Source: an uncultured Flavobacterium sp. (lineage in GTDB: Bacteria > Bacteroidota > Bacteroidia > Flavobacteriales > Flavobacteriaceae). From it: a stretch of DNA of 64,000 nucleotides. Location of the stretch: assembly GCF_943913405.1 (NCBI RefSeq), contig NZ_CALTYA010000006.1, forward strand, positions 1-64,000, in the 5' to 3' direction. Position numbers and translations under genes: made by a program. Shown piece after piece: positions 8,796-17,349 of the stretch; within the stretch, counting starts at the first letter, position 1; the number at the start of each line of letters is the position of its first letter. Below the pieces are notes generated by a model. It saw nothing but the letters and a program-made list of their open reading frames with translations. It was not told the origin of the DNA and did no database searches.

Positions 8796-10430
8796 ATGAG
8801 CAACACCAAAAATTTTGAAGAGAATTTGGAACATCTATTCGTAGAAGAAAGCCAAATTCCAGAACAGCATAGAATTGAAGAAATCCATCAAAAGCGCTAC
8901 TTGAGCAACGGAGAAATGAAAACTTGGGACGGCGAAGTCCATGAAGTTTATTCTCCGGTTTACCTCAAAACGGCTGATGGTTTAAAGCAAAAATTGATAG
9001 GAAGTTATCCTGTCGGAACTGAAAAAGAAGCACAAGAATCTTTAACTGCAGCCGTGGAAGCTTACAACGACGGACGCGGTGAATGGCCGACGATGAATGT
9101 TTCTGAAAGAATCAGCCATGTGGAACATTTCACAAGGAAAATGATTGCCAAAAAAGAAACCGTTGTCAAATTAATCATGTGGGAAATCGGGAAATCTTAT
9201 GCTGATTCCATCAAAGAATTCGACAGAACTGTGGAATATATTTATGCCACAATCGACGCTTTAAAAGATATTGACAGAGATTCTTCAGGCTTTCAAATTG
9301 TGGAAGGAATTGCCGCACAAGTCCGCCGTTCGCCACTTGGAGTCGTACTTTGCATGGGACCTTTCAATTATCCTTTAAATGAAACTTTTACGACGCTGAT
9401 TCCGGCTTTGATTATGGGAAATACCATACTTTTCAAACCGCCAAAATTCGGAACTTTATTGCATTATCCTTTGCAGGAAGCTTTTCAGGAAGCATTCCCA
9501 AAAGGCGTTATCAACGTAATTTATGGACGTGGAAATATAATTATTCCGGGATTGATGCAATCAGGAAAAATTAATGTCTTGACTTTAATTGGCTCTAGTC
9601 GCGTGGCAAATGAATTGAAAAAACAACATCCGAAAGTGAATCAGCTTCGTGCAGTTTTAGGCTTGGATGCCAAAAATGCTTCGGTAATTACCGCAAAAGC
9701 AGATTTGGATCTGGCTGTAAAAGAAACACTTTCGGGTTCGCTTTCCTTTAACGGACAGCGTTGTACGGCTTTGAAAATTGTATTCGTACAAAGAAATATC
9801 GCTGACGAATTCTTGAAAAAATTCAATGAAGCCGTTTCTGGTTTGAAATTCGGATTGCCTTGGGAAGAAGGCGTAAACCTAACGCCGCTTCCAGAACCTT
9901 ATAAAATTGATTATCTGAACGATTGTATCAAAGATGCTGAAGCGCACGGTGCCAAAGTTGTCAATGAAAATGGCGGTAAAACCAAAGCCTCGTTCTTTTA
10001 TCCGGCAGTCGTTTATCCTGTAAATAAGGATATGAAATTGTATTATGAAGAGCAATTCGGACCAATAGTTCCAGTCGTTCCTTTTGATGATTTGGAAGAA
10101 ATAATTCAGTTTTTGATCAATTCTACACATGGACAGCAGGTAAGTATCTTTAGCCAGGATTCAGATGAATTGGCTTGGCTGATTGATCCGTTGGTAAATT
10201 TGGTAAGCCGTGTGAATGTAAACAGCCAATCACAACGCGGTCCAGACGTTTTGCCTTTTACAGGAAGAAAAGACAGTGCTGAGGGAACTTTATCGGTTAC
10301 TGACGCGATTCGCTCCTTCTCTATCCGATCTTTGGTCGCATTTAAGATGAATGAAAGTAATAATTCACTTATAAATGAGATTGTAAATTCAGATAAATCA
10401 AATTTCTTGAGCACTAAATTTATATTCTAA
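8796..10430 (+). CDS. gapN: NADP-dependent glyceraldehyde-3-phosphate dehydrogenase-like aldehyde dehydrogenase (GapN family)
   Basis: 544-residue cytosolic aldehyde dehydrogenase. The block 'GPFNYPLNETFTTLIPALI' and the order of motifs place it near non-phosphorylating GapN, which oxidises glyceraldehyde-3-phosphate to 3-phosphoglycerate with NADP and so supplies NADPH. The catalytic Cys323 is present in 'FNGQRCTALK'. The usual catalytic Glu motif (E-L-G-G-K) reads 'VLGLDAKNA' here, with Val287 at the Glu position; I think related Bacteroidota proteins look similar, so this may be a subfamily trait. It stands alone after a terminator and before a TetR gene with its own promoter. Exact substrate is not proven. 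Confidence 0.75.
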   Translation: MSNTKNFEENLEHLFVEESQIPEQHRIEEIHQKRYLSNGEMKTWDGEVHEVYSPVYLKTADGLKQKLIGSYPVGTEKEAQESLTAAVEAYNDGRGEWPTMNVSERISHVEHFTRKMIAKKETVVKLIMWEIGKSYADSIKEFDRTVEYIYATIDALKDIDRDSSGFQIVEGIAAQVRRSPLGVVLCMGPFNYPLNETFTTLIPALIMGNTILFKPPKFGTLLHYPLQEAFQEAFPKGVINVIYGRGNIIIPGLMQSGKINVLTLIGSSRVANELKKQHPKVNQLRAVLGLDAKNASVITAKADLDLAVKETLSGSLSFNGQRCTALKIVFVQRNIADEFLKKFNEAVSGLKFGLPWEEGVNLTPLPEPYKIDYLNDCIKDAEAHGAKVVNENGGKTKASFFYPAVVYPVNKDMKLYYEEQFGPIVPVVPFDDLEEIIQFLINSTHGQQVSIFSQDSDELAWLIDPLVNLVSRVNVNSQSQRGPDVLPFTGRKDSAEGTLSVTDAIRSFSIRSLVAFKMNESNNSLINEIVNSDKSNFLSTKFIF

Positions 10431-10498
10431 AGTCACTGAAATCAAGGCTTTTGTACTTTACTTATCACAGCATAAGAAATAATTATGATAAAATTATT

Positions 10499-10540
10499 TT
10501 GCATGCTGTGATATAGTTGTACATTTGCCTAACAGTGTTA
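10499..10540 (+). promoter_or_regulatory. tetR promoter with overlapping palindromic operator
   Basis: A Flavobacterium-type promoter is readable: TTG at 10499-10501, an 18-nt spacer and TACATTTG at 10520-10527. The perfect palindrome TAACA-G-TGTTA (10530-10540) sits three bases after the -7 element, over the expected transcription start. This fits autorepression by the TetR protein encoded at 10562. Confidence 0.75.
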
Positions 10541-10561
10541 AACAATTTAATACTAAAACAA

Positions 10562-11155
10562 ATGGCAAGCAAAGATCGAATTTTAAGACAAAAAGAAGAG
10601 ACCAGAAAAAACATTCTGGATGCTGCCTATTCCATAGCAAAAGAAGAAGGCTGGCAAGGTTTGAGTATGCGAAAAATCGCAGACCGAATAGAATATACGG
10701 CACCAATTATCTATGAATATTTTTCCAACAAAGAAGCAATTCTTTCTGAGCTTACTGGAAGAGGTTTCAATATGTTGACAAAAGAACTTGAAAAAGCAAA
10801 AGCAAAATATGACAATCCAGAAGAGCAATTAGAAGCAATGTGGATGGCTTATTGGGAATTTGCTTTTACAGATACAGAAATGTACCAAGTAATGTATGGC
10901 GTTCAAATCAACTGTTGTGCTGAAAAATGTACAGCTGCAGAAGGTCCTTACAAAGTATTCACAGGCGTTATTGCCGAAGTCATGAAAAACAGTAATCCAT
11001 CGAAAGAAGTGATAACTCAAAAATATTTTACTTTTTTCTCTGTAATTCATGGATTGATTTCCATAAATATTATAAATACAAGCCAAATTTTCGAAACTAT
11101 TAATAGCCAAATTTTAAAAGATGCGATTGGTGGAATCATACAATCCATTAAGTAA
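10562..11155 (+). CDS. TetR/AcrR-family transcriptional repressor of the RND efflux operon
   Basis: 197-residue one-domain regulator. The N-terminal helix-turn-helix reads 'GLSMRKIADRIEYTAPIIYEYFSNKEAIL' in two overlapping halves, typical of TetR; the C-terminal part is the ligand-binding domain. I start it at ATG 10562 rather than further upstream because the promoter and operator at 10499-10540 lie in the would-be extension. It precedes an RND efflux operon, and four similar palindromes lie before it and before that operon. Expected job: repress both until a toxic compound or metabolite binds. Confidence 0.85.
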   Translation: MASKDRILRQKEETRKNILDAAYSIAKEEGWQGLSMRKIADRIEYTAPIIYEYFSNKEAILSELTGRGFNMLTKELEKAKAKYDNPEEQLEAMWMAYWEFAFTDTEMYQVMYGVQINCCAEKCTAAEGPYKVFTGVIAEVMKNSNPSKEVITQKYFTFFSVIHGLISINIINTSQIFETINSQILKDAIGGIIQSIK

Positions 11156-11436
11156 AAAAATTTTCCAATTCACTTAACACTGTTAGATAATTTACACAAG
11201 TAAGAAAGATGCAAATCTTTTTTTTTAGAAAACAACTTAACACTGTTAGATGATTTAATATCAATTTATTGAATCATATTTTGGAGCAATAATTACATGA
11301 TTTTTTTCGCAAATACACTTAACAATGTTAGATAATTTAATACTCATAATATGAACTTACAAATTTAGAATAGCCCGCCAAAAACTCAATTTTTTAATTA
11401 TAACAAATTTTCCACAAATTCAAAATCAATACTAAA
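11156..11436 (+). promoter_or_regulatory. RND operon control region with three tandem operators
   Basis: This 281-bp gene-free stretch holds three palindromes of the form TAACA-N-TGTTA at 11175-11185, 11238-11248 and 11320-11330. Each is preceded by 'CT' or 'ACT' and followed by 'GATnATTTA'. Including the copy before tetR, the shared unit is about 25 nt, longer than the palindrome itself. Spacings are 63 and 82 bp. No consensus -7 TAnnTTTG was seen between the last operator and the ATG at 11437, so the promoter position is uncertain. Confidence 0.75.
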
Positions 11437-12576
11437 ATGAAAAATGTAATTTTAACAACCACCCTCTTTGCCTGGACGCTTATTGCATGTTCCCCAAAAA
11501 GTGAAGCGCCTGTCGCAGCAGCTCCTAGCCTTCCCGTTTTTGACATTCAAAGTGCCAGCGCAATTACAGATTCAGAATATCCTGCTTCGATTCAAGGAAC
11601 TGTTGACGTGGAAATTCGCCCGCAAGTAAGTGGCAATCTTGACAAAGTTTTTGTCGATGAAGGTGCTTACGTTACAAAAGGGCAGCCACTTTTTAAAATC
11701 AACGAACAGCCTTTCCGTGAGCAACTAAACAATGCTTTGGCTAATCTTCACGGTGCTGAAGCGGCTTTGATCAATGCGCAATTAGAAATCGATAAATTAA
11801 CACCACTTGTTCAAAACAAAGTAGTTTCTGACTATCAATTGAAAACGGCAAAAGCTTCACACAGAATAGCTACTGCCAATTTAGATCAAGCAAAAGCTGT
11901 AGTTGGTTCTGCAAAAATTAATTTAGGATACACCACAATCACAGCGCCAGTAAGCGGTTACATCGGAAGACTCCCAAAAAAACAAGGAAGTTTGGTTTCT
12001 GCAGCTGACATCGAACCATTGACAAAATTGTCTGATGTTCACGAAGTTTACGCCTATTTTTCTCTTGGAGAAACAGATTTTATCAATTTCAAAGCGCAAT
12101 ATTCAGGAAATACAATCAATGACAAAATCAAAAAATTGCCACCAGTTTCTTTGATTTTAGCAGATAACAATGCTTATGCTCAAACTGGAAAAATCGATAT
12201 GGTTGACGGCCAATTTGACAAAAATACAGGTGCAATCACACTTCGCGCAACTTTTCCAAATGCAAACGGGACTTTACGTTCTGGAAATACAGGAAGAATC
12301 CGTTTGGGAATTCAACATGCTGATGCGATTTTAGTACCGCAATCTGCTACGATTGAAATGCAGGACAAAGTTTTCGTCTTCACGGTTGACAAGCAAAACA
12401 AAGTAACTAAAGCGCCTATTACAATTATTGGCAAAAGCGGCACAAACTATCTTATCAAAGATGGCGTGAAATCAGGCGACCAGATTGTATTAAGCGGTAT
12501 CGACAAACTTCAGGAAGGTCAGGCAATTCAACCTGAAAAATCGACTAAGGTTGCTCAAGTAATTAATAAAAAATAA
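11437..12576 (+). CDS. RND efflux periplasmic adaptor lipoprotein (AcrA/MexA-like)
   Basis: 379-residue membrane-fusion protein that links the inner-membrane pump to the outer-membrane channel. The lipobox Cys is residue 18 ('LIACS'). The lipoyl-type halves 'VEIRPQVSGNLDKVFVDEG' and 'TITAPVSGYIGRL' flank an alpha-helical hairpin (about 100-155), and beta-barrel and membrane-proximal domains follow. It is 11 bp upstream of the pump gene and downstream of the triple operator, so it is the first gene of a tripartite operon for multidrug or toxic-compound export. Confidence 0.93.
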   Translation: MKNVILTTTLFAWTLIACSPKSEAPVAAAPSLPVFDIQSASAITDSEYPASIQGTVDVEIRPQVSGNLDKVFVDEGAYVTKGQPLFKINEQPFREQLNNALANLHGAEAALINAQLEIDKLTPLVQNKVVSDYQLKTAKASHRIATANLDQAKAVVGSAKINLGYTTITAPVSGYIGRLPKKQGSLVSAADIEPLTKLSDVHEVYAYFSLGETDFINFKAQYSGNTINDKIKKLPPVSLILADNNAYAQTGKIDMVDGQFDKNTGAITLRATFPNANGTLRSGNTGRIRLGIQHADAILVPQSATIEMQDKVFVFTVDKQNKVTKAPITIIGKSGTNYLIKDGVKSGDQIVLSGIDKLQEGQAIQPEKSTKVAQVINKK

Positions 12577-12587
12577 TTTTTACGAAA

Positions 12588-15500
12588 ATGTTCAAAATAT
12601 TCATACAAAGACCAGTACTCGCAACCGTAATCTCCATCTTATTGGTGATATTAGGTGTACTTGGACTTACAAAATTGCCCTTACAACAGTTTCCTGATAT
12701 TGCGCCACCATCGGTTTTGGTAACAGCGGTTTATCCTGGAGCGAACGCTGAAACGGTTTTACGTTCGGTGGCACCTTCTTTAGAAGAATCTATAAATGGT
12801 GTTGAAAACATGACTTACATGAGTTCAACGGCCAGTAATGACGGTACTTTAGCGATTACAGTTTTCTTTAAATTAGGAACTGATGCCGATCAAGCTGCGG
12901 TTAACGTGCAAAACAGAGTAGCGCAAGCGACAAGCCAGCTGCCTTCAGAAGTAGTACAGCAAGGTGTTATTACGGCAAAACAACAAAACAGTTTTATCAT
13001 GGCAATCGGTATGTTTACCGAAGATGAAGCCAAATATGACCAGACTTTTGTTGCCAATTATGCACAAATCAATATTATTCCAGAGATCAAGCGTATTCCC
13101 GGAGTTGGTTCGGCTTCTATTTTTGGAGGTACAAAAGATTATTCTATGCGTGTTTGGTTGAATCCTACGCAAATGGCAACTTACAATGTGACGCCAAACG
13201 AAGTTATGGCTGCGATTCAAGATAAAAGCTTAGAAGCTGCGCCAGGTAAATTTGGAGAAAGAAGTAAAGAAGTTTTCGAATATGTAATTAAATACAAAGG
13301 AAAACTGACCAAACCAGAAGACTACCAAAATATTGCCATCCGTTCGAATGCAGATGGTTCTATTCTGCGTCTGAAAGATGTTGCCAGAGTGGAACTTGGC
13401 GCTTATTCTTACAACAGTTTAACCCGTTTAAATGGTCAAAAAGGGGTTGTAATTGGTATTATCCAGTTGGCTGGATCTAACTCAAATGACATCCAAGTTG
13501 CGATTAACAAATTGATGGTTAAAGCTTCAAAAGATTTTCCAAAGGAAATAAAACACAATATATTTTACAGCACGAAAGTTTCTTTGGATCAATCTATCGA
13601 ACAAGTTGAGCATACTTTATTGGAAGCATTTATTTTGGTATTTATCGTTGTATTTTTATTCCTTCAAGATTTTAGATCGACTTTAATTCCAGCAATTGCA
13701 GTTCCTGTAGCAATTTTAGGAACATTCTTTTTCATGCAATTATTCGGATTCTCGATTAACTTATTGACACTTTTCGCTTTGATTCTAGCAATTGGTATCG
13801 TGGTGGATGATGCGATTGTCGTCGTCGAAGCCGTTCACGCCAAAATGGAGCACAAACATTTGTCTCCCAAAATAGCAACGAGCGAAGCCATGCACGAAAT
13901 TACCGGAGCTATTATTTCGATTACTTTAGTAATGGCCGCAGTATTCTTGCCAGTTGGTTTTATGGAAGGTTCCACAGGAGTTTTCTACCGCCAGTTTGCC
14001 TTCACTATGGCAATTGCAATTGTAATTTCTGCAGTAAACGCGTTGACTTTAAGTCCTGCCCTAGCCGCTTTATTTTTAAAGGATAATCATGCAGCGCACG
14101 ACGGAGAAGCTCCATACGTCAAACAAGGATTTAAACAAAAATTCTTTAACGCATTCAATAATAGTTTTAACTCTTTGACCAACCGTTATGTTGGCGGATT
14201 GAAATTTTTGATTCGTCATAAGTGGGTTAGTTTAGGCGGTTTGGCTTTAATCACAGTGGCTACAGTCATAATGGTTAGAACTACTCCAGCCGGATTTATC
14301 CCTACAGAAGATCAAGGATTTATTGCCATTGCAGTAAATACGCCTTCAGGAACATCTTTGGATGGAACTCAAAAAGTAATGACCGAAGCTGAAAACTTGC
14401 TGCGTAAATTGGATGCCTCAAGAGATGTAACCGCAATTTCAGGTTTCAATTTATTGACGAATTCCACAAGCCCATCTGCTGCAGTTGTTTTCGTATTGCT
14501 CAAGCCAAATGAAGAACGAGGCGATGTTAAAGATATCAATGAAATAATGGGCCAGGTTCAAGGTAAATTAGGTGCTATTTCAGGAGGAAGTTTCTTCGTA
14601 TTTAGTTTCCCAACCGTGCCAGGTTTCAGTAATGTAGAAGCTTTAGATGTAGTCTTGCAAGATAAAACCGGCGGTAAACTGGATAAGTTTAGCGGTATTT
14701 CTCAAACTTTTATCGGAGAATTGATGAAACGTCCAGAAATTGCTGTAGCCTTTACTTCTTTCAAAGCCGATTATCCGCAATTGCAATTGGATATCAACGA
14801 TGAAAAAGCCGATCAATTAGGCGTAAAAGTGAAAGACATTTTACAGACAATGCAAGCTTATTTTGGTAGTGCACAAGCCTCTGATTTCAACAGATTTGGA
14901 AAATATTACAGAGTTGTTGTTCAGGCTGATATTCAAGACAGAGCAGATCCGTCCGCTATTAATAATGTCTTTGTAAAAAATAAAAATGGCGAAATGGTTC
15001 CGATAAATACTTTGGTAAAATTAACTCGTATTTATGGTTCAGAAACTGCTTCGAGATACAATTTATTTAACTCGATTTCAATCAATGCGATTCCAAAGCC
15101 TGGATTTAGTTCTGGAGATGCTATCAAAGCGATTGAAGAAGTAGCAGAACAACAATTGCCAGCAGGTTACAGCTATGAATTTTCAGGACAAACTCGTGAA
15201 GAAATTTCTTCTGGAGGACAATCTGCAACAATTTTCTTACTGTGTTTGATATTCATTTACTTCTTGCTTGCTGCACAATATGAAAGTTATATTTTGCCTT
15301 TGGCCGTAATTTTATCAATCCCAACAGGAATCTTTGGAGTATTTGTAGCCATCGGATTAACTGGAATTGAAAATAATATTTACGTTCAAGTTGCCCTCGT
15401 CATGCTTATCGGATTGCTCGCCAAGAATGCGATTCTGATCGTAGAGTTTGCAGTACAAAAACGAAAATCAGGCCAGCCATTAGTCAAAGCATCAATCGAA

Positions 15501-15752
15501 GCCGCAAAACTGCGTTTACGACCAATTATCATGACGTCATTAGCTTTCGTCGTAGGATTGATTCCGATGATGAGCGCCACCGGACCATCAGCTCAAGGTA
15601 ACCATTCCATAAGTATTGGCGCCGCTGGAGGTATGGTTTCAGGAGTAATTCTAGGTTTGTTCATCATCCCAGTTTTATTCATCGTATTCCAATATTTACA
15701 AGAAAAAGTTAGCGGAAAACCAGTAGCTGTAATTCATAACGAAGAAAAATAA
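12588..15752 (+). CDS. RND multidrug efflux permease (AcrB/HAE1 family)
   Basis: 1054-residue inner-membrane proton-driven transporter, normal length for the hydrophobe/amphiphile efflux family. It begins 'MFKIFIQRPVLATVISILL' as in AcrB. The proton-relay pair Asp407-Asp408 is present in 'GIVVDDAIVVVEA', at the same numbers as in Escherichia coli AcrB. Two large periplasmic loops follow TM1 and TM7, and the repeat 'GLLAKNAILIVEFA' is in the second half. Its stop codon overlaps the start of the outer-membrane factor gene by one base. The substrate range cannot be read from sequence. Confidence 0.95.
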   Translation: MFKIFIQRPVLATVISILLVILGVLGLTKLPLQQFPDIAPPSVLVTAVYPGANAETVLRSVAPSLEESINGVENMTYMSSTASNDGTLAITVFFKLGTDADQAAVNVQNRVAQATSQLPSEVVQQGVITAKQQNSFIMAIGMFTEDEAKYDQTFVANYAQINIIPEIKRIPGVGSASIFGGTKDYSMRVWLNPTQMATYNVTPNEVMAAIQDKSLEAAPGKFGERSKEVFEYVIKYKGKLTKPEDYQNIAIRSNADGSILRLKDVARVELGAYSYNSLTRLNGQKGVVIGIIQLAGSNSNDIQVAINKLMVKASKDFPKEIKHNIFYSTKVSLDQSIEQVEHTLLEAFILVFIVVFLFLQDFRSTLIPAIAVPVAILGTFFFMQLFGFSINLLTLFALILAIGIVVDDAIVVVEAVHAKMEHKHLSPKIATSEAMHEITGAIISITLVMAAVFLPVGFMEGSTGVFYRQFAFTMAIAIVISAVNALTLSPALAALFLKDNHAAHDGEAPYVKQGFKQKFFNAFNNSFNSLTNRYVGGLKFLIRHKWVSLGGLALITVATVIMVRTTPAGFIPTEDQGFIAIAVNTPSGTSLDGTQKVMTEAENLLRKLDASRDVTAISGFNLLTNSTSPSAAVVFVLLKPNEERGDVKDINEIMGQVQGKLGAISGGSFFVFSFPTVPGFSNVEALDVVLQDKTGGKLDKFSGISQTFIGELMKRPEIAVAFTSFKADYPQLQLDINDEKADQLGVKVKDILQTMQAYFGSAQASDFNRFGKYYRVVVQADIQDRADPSAINNVFVKNKNGEMVPINTLVKLTRIYGSETASRYNLFNSISINAIPKPGFSSGDAIKAIEEVAEQQLPAGYSYEFSGQTREEISSGGQSATIFLLCLIFIYFLLAAQYESYILPLAVILSIPTGIFGVFVAIGLTGIENNIYVQVALVMLIGLLAKNAILIVEFAVQKRKSGQPLVKASIEAAKLRLRPIIMTSLAFVVGLIPMMSATGPSAQGNHSISIGAAGGMVSGVILGLFIIPVLFIVFQYLQEKVSGKPVAVIHNEEK

Positions 15753-17167
15753 TGAAAAAATATATCAATAAATACATAGCCGTCTTAGTAATTATTACCG
15801 CATTGACAGCTTGTAAAGTCTCTAAAGATATTGAGACTCCAAAAGACGCATTCCCTGAAAATTTCAGGGATGTGACTTACAATGATTCCACAAGTGTTGC
15901 TGATTTAGGCTGGAAAGAATTTATTACAGAAACTTCCCTGCAAAAATTAATCGACAGCGCAGTCACTAGAAATTATGATTTGCTGATTGCCCAAAAGAAT
16001 ATCGAAGCAGCGCAATGGCAGTTGACACAGGCAAAATGGGGAAATATTCCCGACTTGAATCTTCAAGTTACTGCCACTTCAAACCGACCTTCAGACAATA
16101 GCTTGAATGGTTTGAGCACCAGCAGCTTCCTAGGAAAAAAGCACATTGAAGATTACAATGCGGTTCTCGGACTTTCTTGGGAAGCTGATATCTGGGGCAA
16201 AATCAGAAGCAGAAAACAAAGCGCTTTAGCTGAATATCTGCAATCTGAAGAAGCTAAAAAAGGTTTGCAAACCACAATTGTTGCGAATGTTTCAAAAGGA
16301 TATTATAATCTTTTAATGTTAGACGCGCAATTGACGATCGCTAAGAAAAACTTGACACTAAATGACAGCACGATTTTCGTAATTAATTTGCAATATGAAT
16401 CTGGACAAGTAACTTCTTTGGCGCAACAGCAAGCTGAAGCACAGCAAGCAGTCGCAGCTCAATTAATTCCAGAATTGGAACAAAATATCGCTATTCAAGA
16501 AAATGCTTTGAGCGTAATTACAGGAAGTTTTCCAAGCAAAAAAGATCGTAATACAACCTTGAATGCCATCGGTTTGCACGAAGATTTGAAAGCCGGAATT
16601 CCAGCTTCTTTGGTAAGCAGAAGACCTGACGTAAAAAATGCAGAATTGGCTTTAAAAGCTTCGAATGCAAAAGTCGGAATCGCAAAAGCATCGATGTATC
16701 CGGCCTTAAATATTACAGCTTCCGGCGGTTTGAACTCCTTCGAATCAAGCAATTGGTTCAATATGCCGGCTTCCTTATTTGGAACCGTGGCCGGAAGCTT
16801 AACACAGCCATTATTCCAAAAAAGAAGATTGAAAAGCCAGTATGAAATTGCAAAGATCGAAAGAGAAAAAGCAGTAATCGGTTTCAGAAAATCAGTATTG
16901 GTAGCTGTTGGCGAAGTTTCTGATGCTTTGGTCAGAATAGAAAAACTAAAAGAACAAAAAACTGTAGCTTCTAAACGCGTAGCAATTTTGCAGAAAGCAG
17001 TCAAAAATTCAGACATGCTTTTCAAAAACGGAATGGCAACTTATCTGGAAGTCATCGTGGCACAAGGAAATTTGTTGCAAAGCGAACTGGAATTGGCAAC
17101 ATTAAAACGTTCTCAATTAGAAGCTGACATTGAATTATACCGAGCTTTAGGCGGCGGTTGGAAATAA
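15752..17167 (+). CDS. Outer-membrane efflux channel lipoprotein (TolC/NodT family)
   Basis: 471-residue outer-membrane factor with a lipobox Cys at residue 21 ('LTACK') and two repeated OEP domains, e.g. 'LVSRRPDVKNAELALKASNA', which is strongly conserved in the OprM/NodT branch. The start codon overlaps the permease stop (TAATG), indicating translational coupling. It completes the tripartite pump with the two preceding genes. No clear terminator follows; the downstream spacer consists of short repeats. Confidence 0.93.
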   Translation: MKKYINKYIAVLVIITALTACKVSKDIETPKDAFPENFRDVTYNDSTSVADLGWKEFITETSLQKLIDSAVTRNYDLLIAQKNIEAAQWQLTQAKWGNIPDLNLQVTATSNRPSDNSLNGLSTSSFLGKKHIEDYNAVLGLSWEADIWGKIRSRKQSALAEYLQSEEAKKGLQTTIVANVSKGYYNLLMLDAQLTIAKKNLTLNDSTIFVINLQYESGQVTSLAQQQAEAQQAVAAQLIPELEQNIAIQENALSVITGSFPSKKDRNTTLNAIGLHEDLKAGIPASLVSRRPDVKNAELALKASNAKVGIAKASMYPALNITASGGLNSFESSNWFNMPASLFGTVAGSLTQPLFQKRRLKSQYEIAKIEREKAVIGFRKSVLVAVGEVSDALVRIEKLKEQKTVASKRVAILQKAVKNSDMLFKNGMATYLEVIVAQGNLLQSELELATLKRSQLEADIELYRALGGGWK

Positions 17168-17349
17168 GTTTTAGAGTTTCAAAGTAGCAGAGTTTCAGAG
17201 TTTTTTTGGGTTGAGAGAAAAAGTTTTGTTTATTATAAATCACTTTACTTTTTTAAAACCAATTGACTTTGAAACTTTGCAACTTTGTAACTTCCTTGGA
17301 TTCAAAAACTTTGTAACTTAGTACCTTAAAAACTTACAAACTCATTTAT
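17168..17349. repeat. Intergenic spacer of short imperfect repeats
   Basis: The spacer between the efflux operon and the antiporter gene contains repeated words such as 'agagtttcaaagtagcagag', 'aactttgcaactttgtaact' and 'aactttgtaactta'. No open frame or hairpin stands out. It looks like low-complexity spacer DNA; a function is not apparent. Confidence 0.5.

Noticed and set aside
16495..17025. Minus-strand open frame of 176 codons inside the outer-membrane channel gene
   Set aside because: The plus-strand protein is clearly an OprM/NodT channel; the antisense frame shows only a shadow composition.
17266..17340. Tandem 'aactttg' words as a CRISPR or att array
   Set aside because: Repeat length and spacing are irregular and no spacers or cas genes are present.
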